Below are positions 9,916 to 19,000 of a stretch of DNA of 64,000 nt, piece after piece. This stretch comes from Oscillospiraceae bacterium (GTDB lineage: Bacteria > Bacillota > Clostridia > Oscillospirales > Acutalibacteraceae): assembly GCA_031271865.1 (NCBI GenBank), contig JAISUW010000054.1, positions 1-64,000 on the forward strand, in the 5' to 3' direction. The notes beneath the pieces were generated by a model. The model saw only the letters and a list, made by a program, of their open reading frames with translations, had not been told where the DNA came from and ran no database searches. The translations under genes and the position numbers were made by a program. The stretch's first letter is position 1. Each line of letters opens with the position of its first letter.

Positions 9916-10521
9916 ATGGCTGACCCTTACAGCACCCTCGGCATACCCTATGGTGCCTCGGAGCAGGAACTGCGGGACGCATACCGCAAATTGGCAATCG
10001 ACAATGCCGACAACCCGCGGCGTATGTCGGAGATTAATGATGCATATGATGCGATAGTGCTGTCGCGGGGGAATGCCCCTTCAGGGCACAATGCCCCTTC
10101 AGGGCACAATGCCCCTTCAGGGCACCCCGGCGGCTACGCCGCCCCCGGCTTCTCCGACATCCGCCAGCGGATCCAATACGGCAGATATGACGAAGCGGCC
10201 GTATTATTAGACGGCATACCGCAAAGCGGGCGCACAGCGGAGTGGTACTATTTGAAAGGCAGTGCGCAGCGAGGCCGCGGCTGGTTAGAGGAAGCGGAGA
10301 AGAACTTCGAGCAAGCGGTGCGCAAAGAGCCGCAGAATTTCGAGTACCGCTCAGCTTACGACAGTGCGGTTTCCGCGCGGAAAGGCCAATACCGGGCGCA
10401 GCGGCAGCAGCAGAAGTACGAAGAGAAAGGGGACAGCGGATGCTGCAAGATATGCGCGGGATTATGGTGTGCGGATTGCTGCTGTGAGTGCTTCGGCGGC
10501 GATTTGATTTCCTGCTGCTGA
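9916..10521 (+). CDS. J-domain protein with Cys-rich C-terminus
   Basis: DPYSTLGIPYGASEQELRDAYRKLAIDNADN..., TPR-like middle, GCCKICAGLWCADCCCECFGGDLISCC tail. Confidence 0.8.
   Translation: MADPYSTLGIPYGASEQELRDAYRKLAIDNADNPRRMSEINDAYDAIVLSRGNAPSGHNAPSGHNAPSGHPGGYAAPGFSDIRQRIQYGRYDEAAVLLDGIPQSGRTAEWYYLKGSAQRGRGWLEEAEKNFEQAVRKEPQNFEYRSAYDSAVSARKGQYRAQRQQQKYEEKGDSGCCKICAGLWCADCCCECFGGDLISCC
10072..10125 (+). repeat. Three perfect 18-bp tandem copies of AATGCCCCTTCAGGGCAC inside the J-domain gene
   Basis: Read directly; encodes NAPSGH x3; each unit has a TGCCC/GGGCA inverted pair. Confidence 0.97.
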
Positions 10522-10552
10522 GGCGGGATACGGGATAAAGGGAGGGGTATCT

Positions 10553-11089
10553 ATCTCGAACGCAAAGAAGCTGACCCTGAGCGGTATATTCACCGCCCTC
10601 GGCGTAGGCGTGATGTACATTGTGTCTTTTGTGCCGACAATGGAGTTTGCTCTCCCTGCAACGGCGGCACTTGCGGTATTGGTGATCGTCATAGAGTTTG
10701 GCAAAGGTTGGGGTCTGGGAACATATGCGGCTATGGCCGCACTGTCGCTTTTGTTGCTGCCGAACAAATTCGTGCCGTTACTGTTTGCCGGTTTTTTCGG
10801 TCAGTACCCCGTCACAAAGCTGATGGCAGAGAAACTGCCCCGCTGGGCGGAGATTTCGTGTAAAGCGTTGGTATTCAACGCTGGCATCCTCGCGGCATAT
10901 TTTGCGGGCAGGTACCTTTTCGGGGTAGGGTTGGATTTGCTTCCGGATCCATTGGCCAAGTACACCGGATGGATACTACTTCTGGTCGGCAACGTGACGT
11001 TCTGGGTATATGACATCGCCCTCAATCGCTGTATAATGCTGTACACGCGGCGGCTCCAAAGGCGCTTGCGCAAGACGTTGGGGATATGA
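10553..11089 (+). CDS. Integral membrane protein of unknown function; possible ATC start
   Basis: Hydrophobic protein; reading frame and RBS (GGAGGGG) point to a start near 10553, where the codon is ATC; ORF caller begins at GTG 10610. Confidence 0.55.
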   Translation: MSNAKKLTLSGIFTALGVGVMYIVSFVPTMEFALPATAALAVLVIVIEFGKGWGLGTYAAMAALSLLLLPNKFVPLLFAGFFGQYPVTKLMAEKLPRWAEISCKALVFNAGILAAYFAGRYLFGVGLDLLPDPLAKYTGWILLLVGNVTFWVYDIALNRCIMLYTRRLQRRLRKTLGI

Positions 11090-11091
11090 CA

Positions 11092-11886
11092 CTACAGTCT
11101 TCCGGCCAAAGTGCGCAGGACAACGGCATCTTCATAAAACTGTTTTTCAAAATCACCGCGGACAAACTCCAGCAGGAGGTCAGGGTCTGCACCGCCGGCT
11201 CTTGCGGCGGCGATATATTCCCCCCATTGGCTCACTCCGGCGGAAAGCGGCAAACGCTCGTCCCTATCATTTTGGGCATTGCGTACCCAGCAGAAGACGT
11301 GCATATTCGCAATATACCCGGTCAGCAGTTCGAGCTCTTTCAGCCGCGCCGCATGGCTGATTTCGGGATTCGGCTGCCAGTAGGTTTTGGCATTGGGCGC
11401 ACCGACCTCCTCTAACCAAGCAAGGGTACTCTCCGCTGTTTCGGTCAATGTGCCGCGATGGTATTCGAAAGCGAGCGTAATACCCTGCTGCGCCGCCAAG
11501 TCAGCTGCCTCCCGATAGTGTTCGGCCAGACGTTTGCGTTCCGATTGCAGGTACGTATCCGGGGAACGGTTTCCCGCCCAGAGGCGGATGGTAGCTGCGC
11601 CCAACGTACGGGCTGTATCCAGAACATCGGCAAAGCCGTACGAAGGCGTCGGTAAGCGTGCTTGTATGTCTTCCGCTAATGGTCTGTAGTACGAACCATA
11701 CGACAGGACTTTCAGCCCCGCGGCAACCGTCATCTCCCGGACGGCGGCGGCGTTTTCCAAATCCAACGGCGGCACATGGAAATCCCCGCCCCACTCCAAG
11801 CCGTCCAAACCGGCTTCCTTTGCCAAAGCAATCCACCGAGCCGGCGTGTTTTGCCGGAAAGTCACCGTACAGGCACCGATTCGCAT
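11092..11886 (-). CDS. Sugar phosphate isomerase/epimerase (AP endonuclease family 2 TIM barrel)
   Basis: MRIGACTVTFRQNTPARWIALAKEAGLDGLEWGGDFHV...LAFEYHRGTLTET. Confidence 0.8.
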   Translation of the reverse strand: MRIGACTVTFRQNTPARWIALAKEAGLDGLEWGGDFHVPPLDLENAAAVREMTVAAGLKVLSYGSYYRPLAEDIQARLPTPSYGFADVLDTARTLGAATIRLWAGNRSPDTYLQSERKRLAEHYREAADLAAQQGITLAFEYHRGTLTETAESTLAWLEEVGAPNAKTYWQPNPEISHAARLKELELLTGYIANMHVFCWVRNAQNDRDERLPLSAGVSQWGEYIAAARAGGADPDLLLEFVRGDFEKQFYEDAVVLRTLAGRL

Positions 11887-11988
11887 AACGCTCCCCCTCA
11901 TTTCTTTGCCTTACGTGCGATTATAGCATACTACGCCGCAGAAAGTCAAGCCTCACCCAACCGACATAAATTATTTCCCATTTACCCC

Positions 11989-12017
11989 TTGCAAAATATG
12001 CAGAAATAGGCTATAAT
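11989..12017 (+). promoter_or_regulatory. SigA-type promoter
   Basis: TTGCAA, 17-nt spacer, TATAAT. Confidence 0.7.
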
Positions 12018-12125
12018 AATGGAAAGCGGTTTAGCCGTATTTTGGTGTGCCTTTTTGCTTGAAGAGGGACAAGCCAATACCACGCCGGCCGCACCACCTG
12101 AATGCAATTGGATAGGGAGTTTGTC

Positions 12126-13808
12126 ATGGCTAAAGAAAAACTGACCCCGGAAGAAAAGGAACGCTTGAAGTTCGAGAAGGAACGCGAGGCATGGCGCAAA
12201 CGCGAAGCCGCCGGCCGCAAGCGCAAGAAAGGTGCCCCGGACAAAACGAAGATTATTGCATCTATTATATCCATCGTATTGGCGGCCGTTGTTGTCTGCA
12301 GCATCGGGTACATCTACGGCAAGAGCTACGGCTTGCCCGGGCGCTTCCTGACAGCTACCTCTTTGGAGGGGGACAGCATTTCCGCCCCGGAGTATGCGTT
12401 TTTCTTCTATAATCAGTATTACAATGTTGCCTACCAAGCGGAGCAGTTCATGTCCTCCTACGGTTTGGATCTGATGCAGCTGGATACAACGAAATCCCCA
12501 TGGGGGCAGGCAAGTCCTTATGGAATGCAGTGGCCGACATACTTAAAGAAGCAGACCGATGCCTCGGTTCTCGGTTTGCTGGCGATGATTCAAGCAGCGG
12601 AGAAAGCCGGCATAACGCTCAGCGACGCGGACAAAGCCGCCGTAGAGAGCCAGATAGACGAGCTGAAAGCTACCGCGCAAAGCTATGGGATGAGTTACGG
12701 CGCTTTCCTGCGCTTAAACTACACCGCAGGCATCACCCCCGCGAAGTACAAGAAGATTCTGGAGCGCGAGAAAATCATCGCAGCCTATGAAGAGAAGCTC
12801 AAAGCGGACTACGGTGCCGCCCATACCGATGCAGAGCTGCAGGAAGAGTATGACAAAGACCCGGCAGCATATAATTCCGTATCCGTGCGGATTCTGACGT
12901 TCACGAAAGACACCCTGACCGCCGCCGAAGGCGAAAGCGATGACGCCTTGGCAAAGCGGCAGGAAACCGCCGACAAGGCAGTTGTCGCCGAAGCGAAAAC
13001 CTTCACATCCAAAGTCAGTTCTGAGGACAGCTTCCTCAAAGCCGCCGCCGAAGAGAACAGCGATATCGAAGGTTATGATGCCGACAGTGCTACGGGGCAG
13101 TTCCTCGTACAGAAAGACGACCTCTCCTCTTTCGGGACGGACGTGACCGATTGGATATTCAACAAATCCCGCAAAGCCGGCGACAAGACGACCATCGAGG
13201 GCACAAGCAGTGTCTACTGCATCTACATGATTCAGCCTGCCTATGCCCCCTTAACGGTGGATTTCTATACCGTGGATTACGCTTTCCCGTCACCTGCCGA
13301 CGGCGTAGCCAACACCGAGGAAGAGAAGGCGCAGACGAAAGAACAAGCGGATGCCACGCTCCAACAATGGAAAGACAGCGGTGCCACAGAGGAAGCCTTT
13401 AAGGAGTTGGCGGCCGCCGCGCACTCCGCCGAGGAAGATGTCGAGGAGGATCATGTCCATGGCTTCTATCCGGCGACTTCTCCTTCGGATATTACCGACA
13501 ACAGCGTCAAGAAGTGGCTCTTCGACAAATCCCGCAAAGACGGAGAAACAGCCATTGTGGAAACGAGTACAGGCTATGCCGTGTTCTACTTCGTCCGGCA
13601 GAATACGTCTGAACCTGCGTGGCTCAAAGCCCTCCGCGAGGAGAAGAGTGAGACGGATTACGATGCATACTACGCCTCCCTGACCTCCGGCACCGGGGAG
13701 GGTGCGGCCAAACTCAACGAGAACCGCTTGGGCATCTACTTCGCCATGAAGACCGCGCAGAATATGGTGGAGAACTATGTAAGGAATTCGGCCTCCAGCG
13801 CAGGCTGA
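12126..13808 (+). CDS. Membrane-anchored peptidyl-prolyl isomerase / SurA-like foldase
   Basis: N-terminal TM after a charged stretch, SurA_N-like region, two PPIC-like segments (DWIFNKSRKAGDKT..., KKWLFDKSRKDGETAIVE). Confidence 0.7.
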   Translation: MAKEKLTPEEKERLKFEKEREAWRKREAAGRKRKKGAPDKTKIIASIISIVLAAVVVCSIGYIYGKSYGLPGRFLTATSLEGDSISAPEYAFFFYNQYYNVAYQAEQFMSSYGLDLMQLDTTKSPWGQASPYGMQWPTYLKKQTDASVLGLLAMIQAAEKAGITLSDADKAAVESQIDELKATAQSYGMSYGAFLRLNYTAGITPAKYKKILEREKIIAAYEEKLKADYGAAHTDAELQEEYDKDPAAYNSVSVRILTFTKDTLTAAEGESDDALAKRQETADKAVVAEAKTFTSKVSSEDSFLKAAAEENSDIEGYDADSATGQFLVQKDDLSSFGTDVTDWIFNKSRKAGDKTTIEGTSSVYCIYMIQPAYAPLTVDFYTVDYAFPSPADGVANTEEEKAQTKEQADATLQQWKDSGATEEAFKELAAAAHSAEEDVEEDHVHGFYPATSPSDITDNSVKKWLFDKSRKDGETAIVETSTGYAVFYFVRQNTSEPAWLKALREEKSETDYDAYYASLTSGTGEGAAKLNENRLGIYFAMKTAQNMVENYVRNSASSAG

Positions 13809-13820
13809 GTGCAGACAAAT

Positions 13821-13876
13821 ACAGGGAACAGCAAGCAATGGGCATACCCCTACGCTGAGAGGTTCCCTGTTTTTCT
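13821..13876 (+). terminator. Terminator with a long loop
   Basis: ACAGGGAAC...GTTCCCTGT followed by TTTTC. Confidence 0.6.
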
Positions 13877-13934
13877 TATATAAGGTACAATTATATCGTG
13901 CGGCGCGCAGCAGCCCGGACTTAGAGGAGGGAAT

Positions 13935-15050
13935 ATGCCATACCGTTTGCCTGAGAAACTGCAAAACTTGGTACCCTACGACCCGATTGCGGGGGAGTAC
14001 CCGGTACGCTTAGATGCCAATGAGAGCTTCCTGCCCATGCAGTCCTTTGAGAAAGAGGCACTGCGCAGCTTAGAGCGGTGCAACCTGCGCCGTTACCCGG
14101 ATGCTTCGGCAACCGCGCTGCGCAAAGCGGCCGGGGTGTATTTCGGTGTCCCCGCCGAATATATCACCGCCTTTAACGGTACCGATGAACTGCTCTCCAT
14201 CTTGGCCACGGCTTTTACCGAGCCGGCGAATCGCAAAGTGATGTGCTATCGGCAGGACTTCTCCATGTACGCTTTCTATTCCTCCTTGGCGGGGGCAGAG
14301 GTCATACAGTTGGAGAAAAACGCAGACGGCACCATAGATACGGAAAGCACCATAGCGGCCTTGCAAGCAGAGCAGCCGGCCATATTTATCTTCTCCAACC
14401 CCTGTAACCCGACTTCCCTTGTCCTCCCGCAGGAGCAAGTGCGTCGCCTCCTCGCAGCCGCCCCGGAGACGCTGGTGTGCTTGGATGAGGCATACATGGA
14501 GTTTGCTGAGGAGAGTTTGCTCGGTGAATTCCGCGACTACGGCAACCTCTTGCTTCTAAAGACGCTCTCCAAAGCGGTCGGCTTGGCGGGTCTGCGCTTG
14601 GGCTTTGCGGTGGCGAATACCGTCATCACCAAGGCACTCAACGCCTCCCGCTCCCCCTACAATGTGGGGGTGATTCCCCAAGCCCTCGGGACGGCCATCC
14701 TCTCCCACCCGGCACACCTCCGGGAGGCGGCGGAGAGAATCAAGACCTCCCGCGATACCCTCGCAGCCAAATTGGGTATCCTCCTGCGCATCTACCCGGA
14801 GGTAACCGTTGTCGGCAAGGCCGCCAATTTCCTCTATGTCCGCTTCGGCGCACCGTACAGTGCAGAGCAGTGCTTCCTCCACCTGAAAGCCCGCGGGGTG
14901 ATTGTGCGGTGCTTTGCCGGGGACGGTGCTTTGCGTATCACCTGCGGCACACCTGCAGAAAACACGCAGTTCCTCTTCAATCTGGAACTCTACTTCTTGG
15001 AAGAGGCCAACAACGCCAATGTCAAACACGGAGAAGGCTATGAAAAGTGA
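13935..15050 (+). CDS. hisC: Histidinol-phosphate aminotransferase
   Basis: RLDANES, FSNPCNPTS, LKTLSKAVGLAGLRLGF. Confidence 0.92.
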   Translation: MPYRLPEKLQNLVPYDPIAGEYPVRLDANESFLPMQSFEKEALRSLERCNLRRYPDASATALRKAAGVYFGVPAEYITAFNGTDELLSILATAFTEPANRKVMCYRQDFSMYAFYSSLAGAEVIQLEKNADGTIDTESTIAALQAEQPAIFIFSNPCNPTSLVLPQEQVRRLLAAAPETLVCLDEAYMEFAEESLLGEFRDYGNLLLLKTLSKAVGLAGLRLGFAVANTVITKALNASRSPYNVGVIPQALGTAILSHPAHLREAAERIKTSRDTLAAKLGILLRIYPEVTVVGKAANFLYVRFGAPYSAEQCFLHLKARGVIVRCFAGDGALRITCGTPAENTQFLFNLELYFLEEANNANVKHGEGYEK

Positions 15051-15609
15051 GATTAAGCGCAAAACCAAAGAAACCGACATCGCCGCCGCGCTGGACGTCA
15101 GCGGCGGGGAGGTTTCTGTTGCGACCGGTGTCGGCTTCTTTGACCATATGCTCACAGCGTTGGCGGTGCACGCCGGCTGGGGGCTGACATTGAGCTGCCA
15201 AGGAGACTTGCAGGTAGATGCCCACCACACCGTTGAGGACTGCGGCATCGTCCTTGGCCGCGCTTTGAAAGAGGCACTGGGCAGCAAATCCGGCATCGCC
15301 CGCTTCGGCAATGCCGGAATCCCCATGGACGAGGCCTTGGCGAAAGCGCATCTCGACGTGAGCGGTCGTCCGTTCTTGGTGTGGCACGCGGCGTTCTCCC
15401 AAGAAACCGTCGGCGGCTTTGATATCTGCCTCTGTGAGGAGTTCTTCCGCGCCTTGGCTTTCAATGCCGAGGTGACACTCCATTTGGAACTGTGCTACGG
15501 CGGCAATGCCCACCACGAGGCGGAGGCCTTGTTCAAGGCGGCGGCACACGCCTTCCGCAGAGCCCTGGCACCGCGGGAGGGCTTGCTTTCGACCAAAGGG
15601 GTTTTGTAG
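15040..15609 (+). CDS. hisB: Imidazoleglycerol-phosphate dehydratase
   Basis: TGVGFFDHMLTALAVHAG, VDAHHTVEDCGIVLGRAL. Confidence 0.95.
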   Translation: MKSEIKRKTKETDIAAALDVSGGEVSVATGVGFFDHMLTALAVHAGWGLTLSCQGDLQVDAHHTVEDCGIVLGRALKEALGSKSGIARFGNAGIPMDEALAKAHLDVSGRPFLVWHAAFSQETVGGFDICLCEEFFRALAFNAEVTLHLELCYGGNAHHEAEALFKAAAHAFRRALAPREGLLSTKGVL

Positions 15610-15669
15610 GGGGAATGCGCCGCGTCCGAAAACACAGGCGGCACTTTTGTGAGAGGGACGGGCAAAGGT

Positions 15670-17253
15670 ATGGATGCTTACAACGTGGTGATTGTCGGTT
15701 CCGGTTTGGCGGGACTCTATGCCGCTCTGCATTTTGCCGATACGGATTTGTCCGTCTTGGTACTGTCGAAGCTGGCAGCCGGAGACTCCGGCTCCAGTCT
15801 GGCGCAGGGCGGTGTGGCGGCGGTTCTGGAGGAGGACGGCGAAAACGACGGCGAGTGCACCACAGCCGCGGGCAACACAGAGGACAGCTTCCGTCTGCAC
15901 TACCATGATACCTTGGTCGCGGGGCACTACCTCAATAACCCCGATGCTGTCAAAACATTAGTCGCAGAGGGTCCGGCGGATGTGCGCCGCGTCATGGCGC
16001 TCGGTGTGGAGTTTGACCGCGACGAAAGCGGTGCCTTGCTGAAAACATTGGAGGGCGGGCACTCTGCCCGCCGCATCGTCCACCACGCCGACCAAACCGG
16101 TAAGGAGATGGTGGATAAGCTCGTCCCGCAGGTGAAAGCGCTCCCGAACGTGGTGTTCCTTGAGAATGCGACGTGCCTTTCTGCGCAGCGCGCAGATGCC
16201 CGGCAGCACGCAGCGGAGGAAACGGCAGGGTTTGTCCTGCGCGTTTTCCGGCAACGGACGGTTACAGATATATTCGCAGAGAACCTCCTGCTCTGCACCG
16301 GCGGCATCGGGCAGGTCTATGCCTACACAACCAACCCGAAGGTATCCACCGGCGACGGCATTCGGCTGGCTTATGAGCTGGGCGCGGAAATCCGCGACAT
16401 CAGCTATGTGCAGTTCCATCCCACGGCTTTCCGTGCCGAGGCGGAAGGGGAGCAGTTCCTCATCAGCGAGGCTGTGCGCGGAGAAGGCGCGTATCTGCGC
16501 AATGCTGATGGTGAGCGCTTCATGGAGCGCTATGACCCAAGGCTTGAGCTTGCCCCGCGGGATGTGGTTTCCCGCGCCATCTTAGAGGAGGAGAAGCGGG
16601 TCGGTTCGGACAGATTCTATCTGGATATCCGCCGCAAAGGCAAAGCATACTTGCAGGGTCGCTTCCCCGCCATCTATGCCGCCTGTGCCGCCGCCGGGGT
16701 TTACATGGAGAACGATTGCATCCCGGTCTACCCCTGCCAGCACTACCTGATGGGCGGCATCCATGTTGACTTGGAGGGCAGAACCAATGTGCCGCACCTA
16801 TACGCAGCCGGGGAATGCGCCCATACCGGTCTGCACGGCGGCAACCGCTTGGCCTCCAATTCCTTGCCCGAAGCGCTGGTATTCTCCCGCCGGGCGGCGG
16901 TACGGATGCAAAGCGGGGGCTTGGAGCCGCTGTCCGCATCAATGCCCCCTGTCCCCCCACCGGCAAGCCAACCGGAAGCGGGCGCAGACTTCGCAGCCCT
17001 CCGAGCAACGGTCCGTGCCACGATGCAGAAAGCCTACTTCGTAGACCCGGACGATGCGTACCTCCCCATAGCGGCCAAAGAGATGAAAGCCATCTACCAA
17101 ACCCTGCGCCAAACCCTCCCGCAAACCCCGGAAGAGGCCGAAACGCACTCCTTGGCCTGCGTCGCGATGCTCGTGCTGGAGGATGCCATCTATAAGCGCA
17201 CGGAGGACCTCATCCACATCCAAGCCGCCGAAACGAGCGCGAAAAACACTTGA
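15670..17253 (+). CDS. nadB: L-aspartate oxidase
   Basis: VVIVGSGLAGLYAAL, SSLAQGGVAAVL, HPTAF, GGIHVDLEGRTNVPHLYAAGECAHTGLHGGNRLASNSLPEALVF. Confidence 0.95.
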   Translation: MDAYNVVIVGSGLAGLYAALHFADTDLSVLVLSKLAAGDSGSSLAQGGVAAVLEEDGENDGECTTAAGNTEDSFRLHYHDTLVAGHYLNNPDAVKTLVAEGPADVRRVMALGVEFDRDESGALLKTLEGGHSARRIVHHADQTGKEMVDKLVPQVKALPNVVFLENATCLSAQRADARQHAAEETAGFVLRVFRQRTVTDIFAENLLLCTGGIGQVYAYTTNPKVSTGDGIRLAYELGAEIRDISYVQFHPTAFRAEAEGEQFLISEAVRGEGAYLRNADGERFMERYDPRLELAPRDVVSRAILEEEKRVGSDRFYLDIRRKGKAYLQGRFPAIYAACAAAGVYMENDCIPVYPCQHYLMGGIHVDLEGRTNVPHLYAAGECAHTGLHGGNRLASNSLPEALVFSRRAAVRMQSGGLEPLSASMPPVPPPASQPEAGADFAALRATVRATMQKAYFVDPDDAYLPIAAKEMKAIYQTLRQTLPQTPEEAETHSLACVAMLVLEDAIYKRTEDLIHIQAAETSAKNT

Positions 17254-17278
17254 CAATCCGCACCGAATGTGATAGAAT
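17250..17278 (+). promoter_or_regulatory. Promoter of the tRNA-Arg gene, -35 overlapping the nadB stop codon
   Basis: TTGACA, 17-nt spacer, TAGAAT. Confidence 0.7.
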
Positions 17279-17312
17279 ATAGCACAGGGCATACCAAGTG
17301 CCTTGTTCATAT

Positions 17313-17389
17313 CCGCCCGTAGCGAAGTTGGATATCGCAGCAGATTCCGATTCTGAAGGCCGGGGGTTCGAATCCCTCCGGGCGGACCA
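17313..17389 (+). tRNA. tRNA-Arg, anticodon CCG
   Basis: 77 nt cloverleaf: acceptor CCGCCCG/CGGGCGG, D-stem GCGA/TCGC with A20, anticodon loop TTCCGAT, GGGGG-TTCGAAT-CCCTC T-arm, encoded CCA. Confidence 0.88.
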
Positions 17390-17413
17390 AATTTTTCGGA
17401 TGAGAAATATAGC

Positions 17414-17433
17414 AAAAGCCCGCCGGGCTTTTT
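17414..17433 (+). terminator. Terminator after tRNA-Arg
   Basis: AAAAGCCC-GCC-GGGCTTTTT. Confidence 0.65.
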
Positions 17434-17481
17434 CTGTTCCGTATAGATTTCAGCAGAAAGCAACCAAGGAGAATCCAAGCC

Positions 17482-18306
17482 ATGCTCATATCCCCCGCAG
17501 CGCTTCTCCCGCAGGCAGCCAAGGAAGGGAGAATTATCCCCGCATTCAATGCCGGAAACATGGAGATGGTCGCGGGCATTGTCCGCGCGGTCGAGGAAGC
17601 GCAGGCACCGGTGATACTGCAAATCGCCGAGAAGCGCCTTGCCGCCTCGCCGCTGCACCTGCTGGCGCCGATGCTTCTTGAGGCCGCGAAGGTGGCCGCA
17701 ATCCCCATAGCCGTACAGCTGGACCATGGGGAGAGCAGAGAAATTATAGACAGAGCGGTCGCCTACGGTTTCACCGGGATTATGTATGACGGCTCCGCGC
17801 TGCCGTTGGAAGACAACATCCGCAACACGGCCGCATTGCGGGCGGCCTACCCGGAAGTTTGGCTGGAGGGGGAGATCGGCGTTCTCTCCGGCAATGAGGG
17901 CGGCGGGGAGATGCAAGCCCTCTGCGCCGACCCGGCACAGGCGGAGCAGTTTGTCCGGGAGAGCAAAGCCGACTGCCTCGCCGCCGCCATCGGAAACGCC
18001 CACGGCTTCTATAAAGGCAGGCCCAAACTCAACTTTGCTGTCTTGGAGGAAATCCGCCGCCGCACGGATGTGCCGTTGGTTCTCCACGGCGGCACGGGCA
18101 TCCCAGAGGAAGACTTGGCCAAGGCGGTTCGCCTCGGGGTTTGCAAAGTGAACATAGCCACGGCCGGCTTCCATGCTTTATACACAGCGGCTGTCCAAAA
18201 TGCGGGTGCCGATTACTTCACGCTGACAGCGGCGATGCAGAACGCCGTCTATCAGAACACCAAGCAGCACATCGCGATGTTTCGCCGCTGCGCAGCAGCG
18301 GCATAA
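17482..18306 (+). CDS. Class II fructose-bisphosphate aldolase family protein
   Basis: FNAGNMEMVAGIVRAVEE, VQLDHGES, VLHGGTGIPEEDLAKAVRLGVCKVNIAT. Confidence 0.87.
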   Translation: MLISPAALLPQAAKEGRIIPAFNAGNMEMVAGIVRAVEEAQAPVILQIAEKRLAASPLHLLAPMLLEAAKVAAIPIAVQLDHGESREIIDRAVAYGFTGIMYDGSALPLEDNIRNTAALRAAYPEVWLEGEIGVLSGNEGGGEMQALCADPAQAEQFVRESKADCLAAAIGNAHGFYKGRPKLNFAVLEEIRRRTDVPLVLHGGTGIPEEDLAKAVRLGVCKVNIATAGFHALYTAAVQNAGADYFTLTAAMQNAVYQNTKQHIAMFRRCAAAA

Positions 18307-18310
18307 AAGC

Positions 18311-18334
18311 AAAGCCTGCCGGCGGGCAGGCTTT
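18311..18334. terminator. Bidirectional terminator hairpin
   Basis: AAAGCCTGCC-GGCG-GGCAGGCTTT perfect 10-bp stem between convergent genes. Confidence 0.7.
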
Positions 18335-18357
18335 GAATGGCAGGCAGAAAGCCGGAA

Positions 18358-18927
18358 TCACTCCGTTGCCGTTTCCGTTTCCGGGTTAAATACTTCCTCA
18401 AACAATTCGGCATCCCGCTCGAAATCCGCCGTATGCTTCAGGTAGGCCTCCGCCACGAGTTTGGAGAGCGCCTCTAGGGAAGTTCCGGTAACGCCGGTGC
18501 TCCCGGCAGCGGCGGCGGCCGCCGTCGGGGCGGCGGCACCGGTCACACCGTACGGCCGCGGATAGCGGTACTGCGGCGGGCAGCACCCGCAGCCCCAACC
18601 GCCCCAGCCGTGCTGCGGCGCGCAGCCGGGCTGACAAGCCGGCGGCGGCGGCGGGCAGAACCATGGGTTCGCGTTGTAATACCCACCCCAAGGCAGGCAA
18701 GGGTTACAGCCGCACCCGCAGCAGAACTTCGGCGGGACGCCTAAGCCCGTATCCGGGTCATACTCGACCCACACATCCTCACATAAGAACTCGTGTACCT
18801 GCCGCACGCGGGTTTGGTCTTGCGCGTTGGGCCCCCATGCACAGCGCCCCATCGGGTTGCAGGGGCCTCCGCCGTACCAGGTTTCGCCATAGCAGTGACA
18901 ACCGCAATGTTGGTTTTCCGGTGGCAT
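18358..18927 (-). CDS. Cys/Gly/Pro-rich protein with short collagen-like Gly-X-X stretch, unknown function
   Basis: Many Cys (CCGCGCNPC, GCGCCPP), GVTGAAAPT...GSTGVTGTS; upstream AGGAGCG RBS-like sequence on the minus strand. Confidence 0.65.
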   Translation of the reverse strand: MPPENQHCGCHCYGETWYGGGPCNPMGRCAWGPNAQDQTRVRQVHEFLCEDVWVEYDPDTGLGVPPKFCCGCGCNPCLPWGGYYNANPWFCPPPPPACQPGCAPQHGWGGWGCGCCPPQYRYPRPYGVTGAAAPTAAAAAAGSTGVTGTSLEALSKLVAEAYLKHTADFERDAELFEEVFNPETETATE

Positions 18928-19000
18928 ATATGTTTCGCTCCTTTAGGTTTATTAGCCTGTCTGCCGGGCTCTGTCCCGGTCAAGTAGGCAGCGGCGCAGC

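Noticed and set aside
10072-10125. CRISPR-like array
   Set aside because: Units are directly abutting with no spacers, in frame within a CDS, and no cas genes are present.
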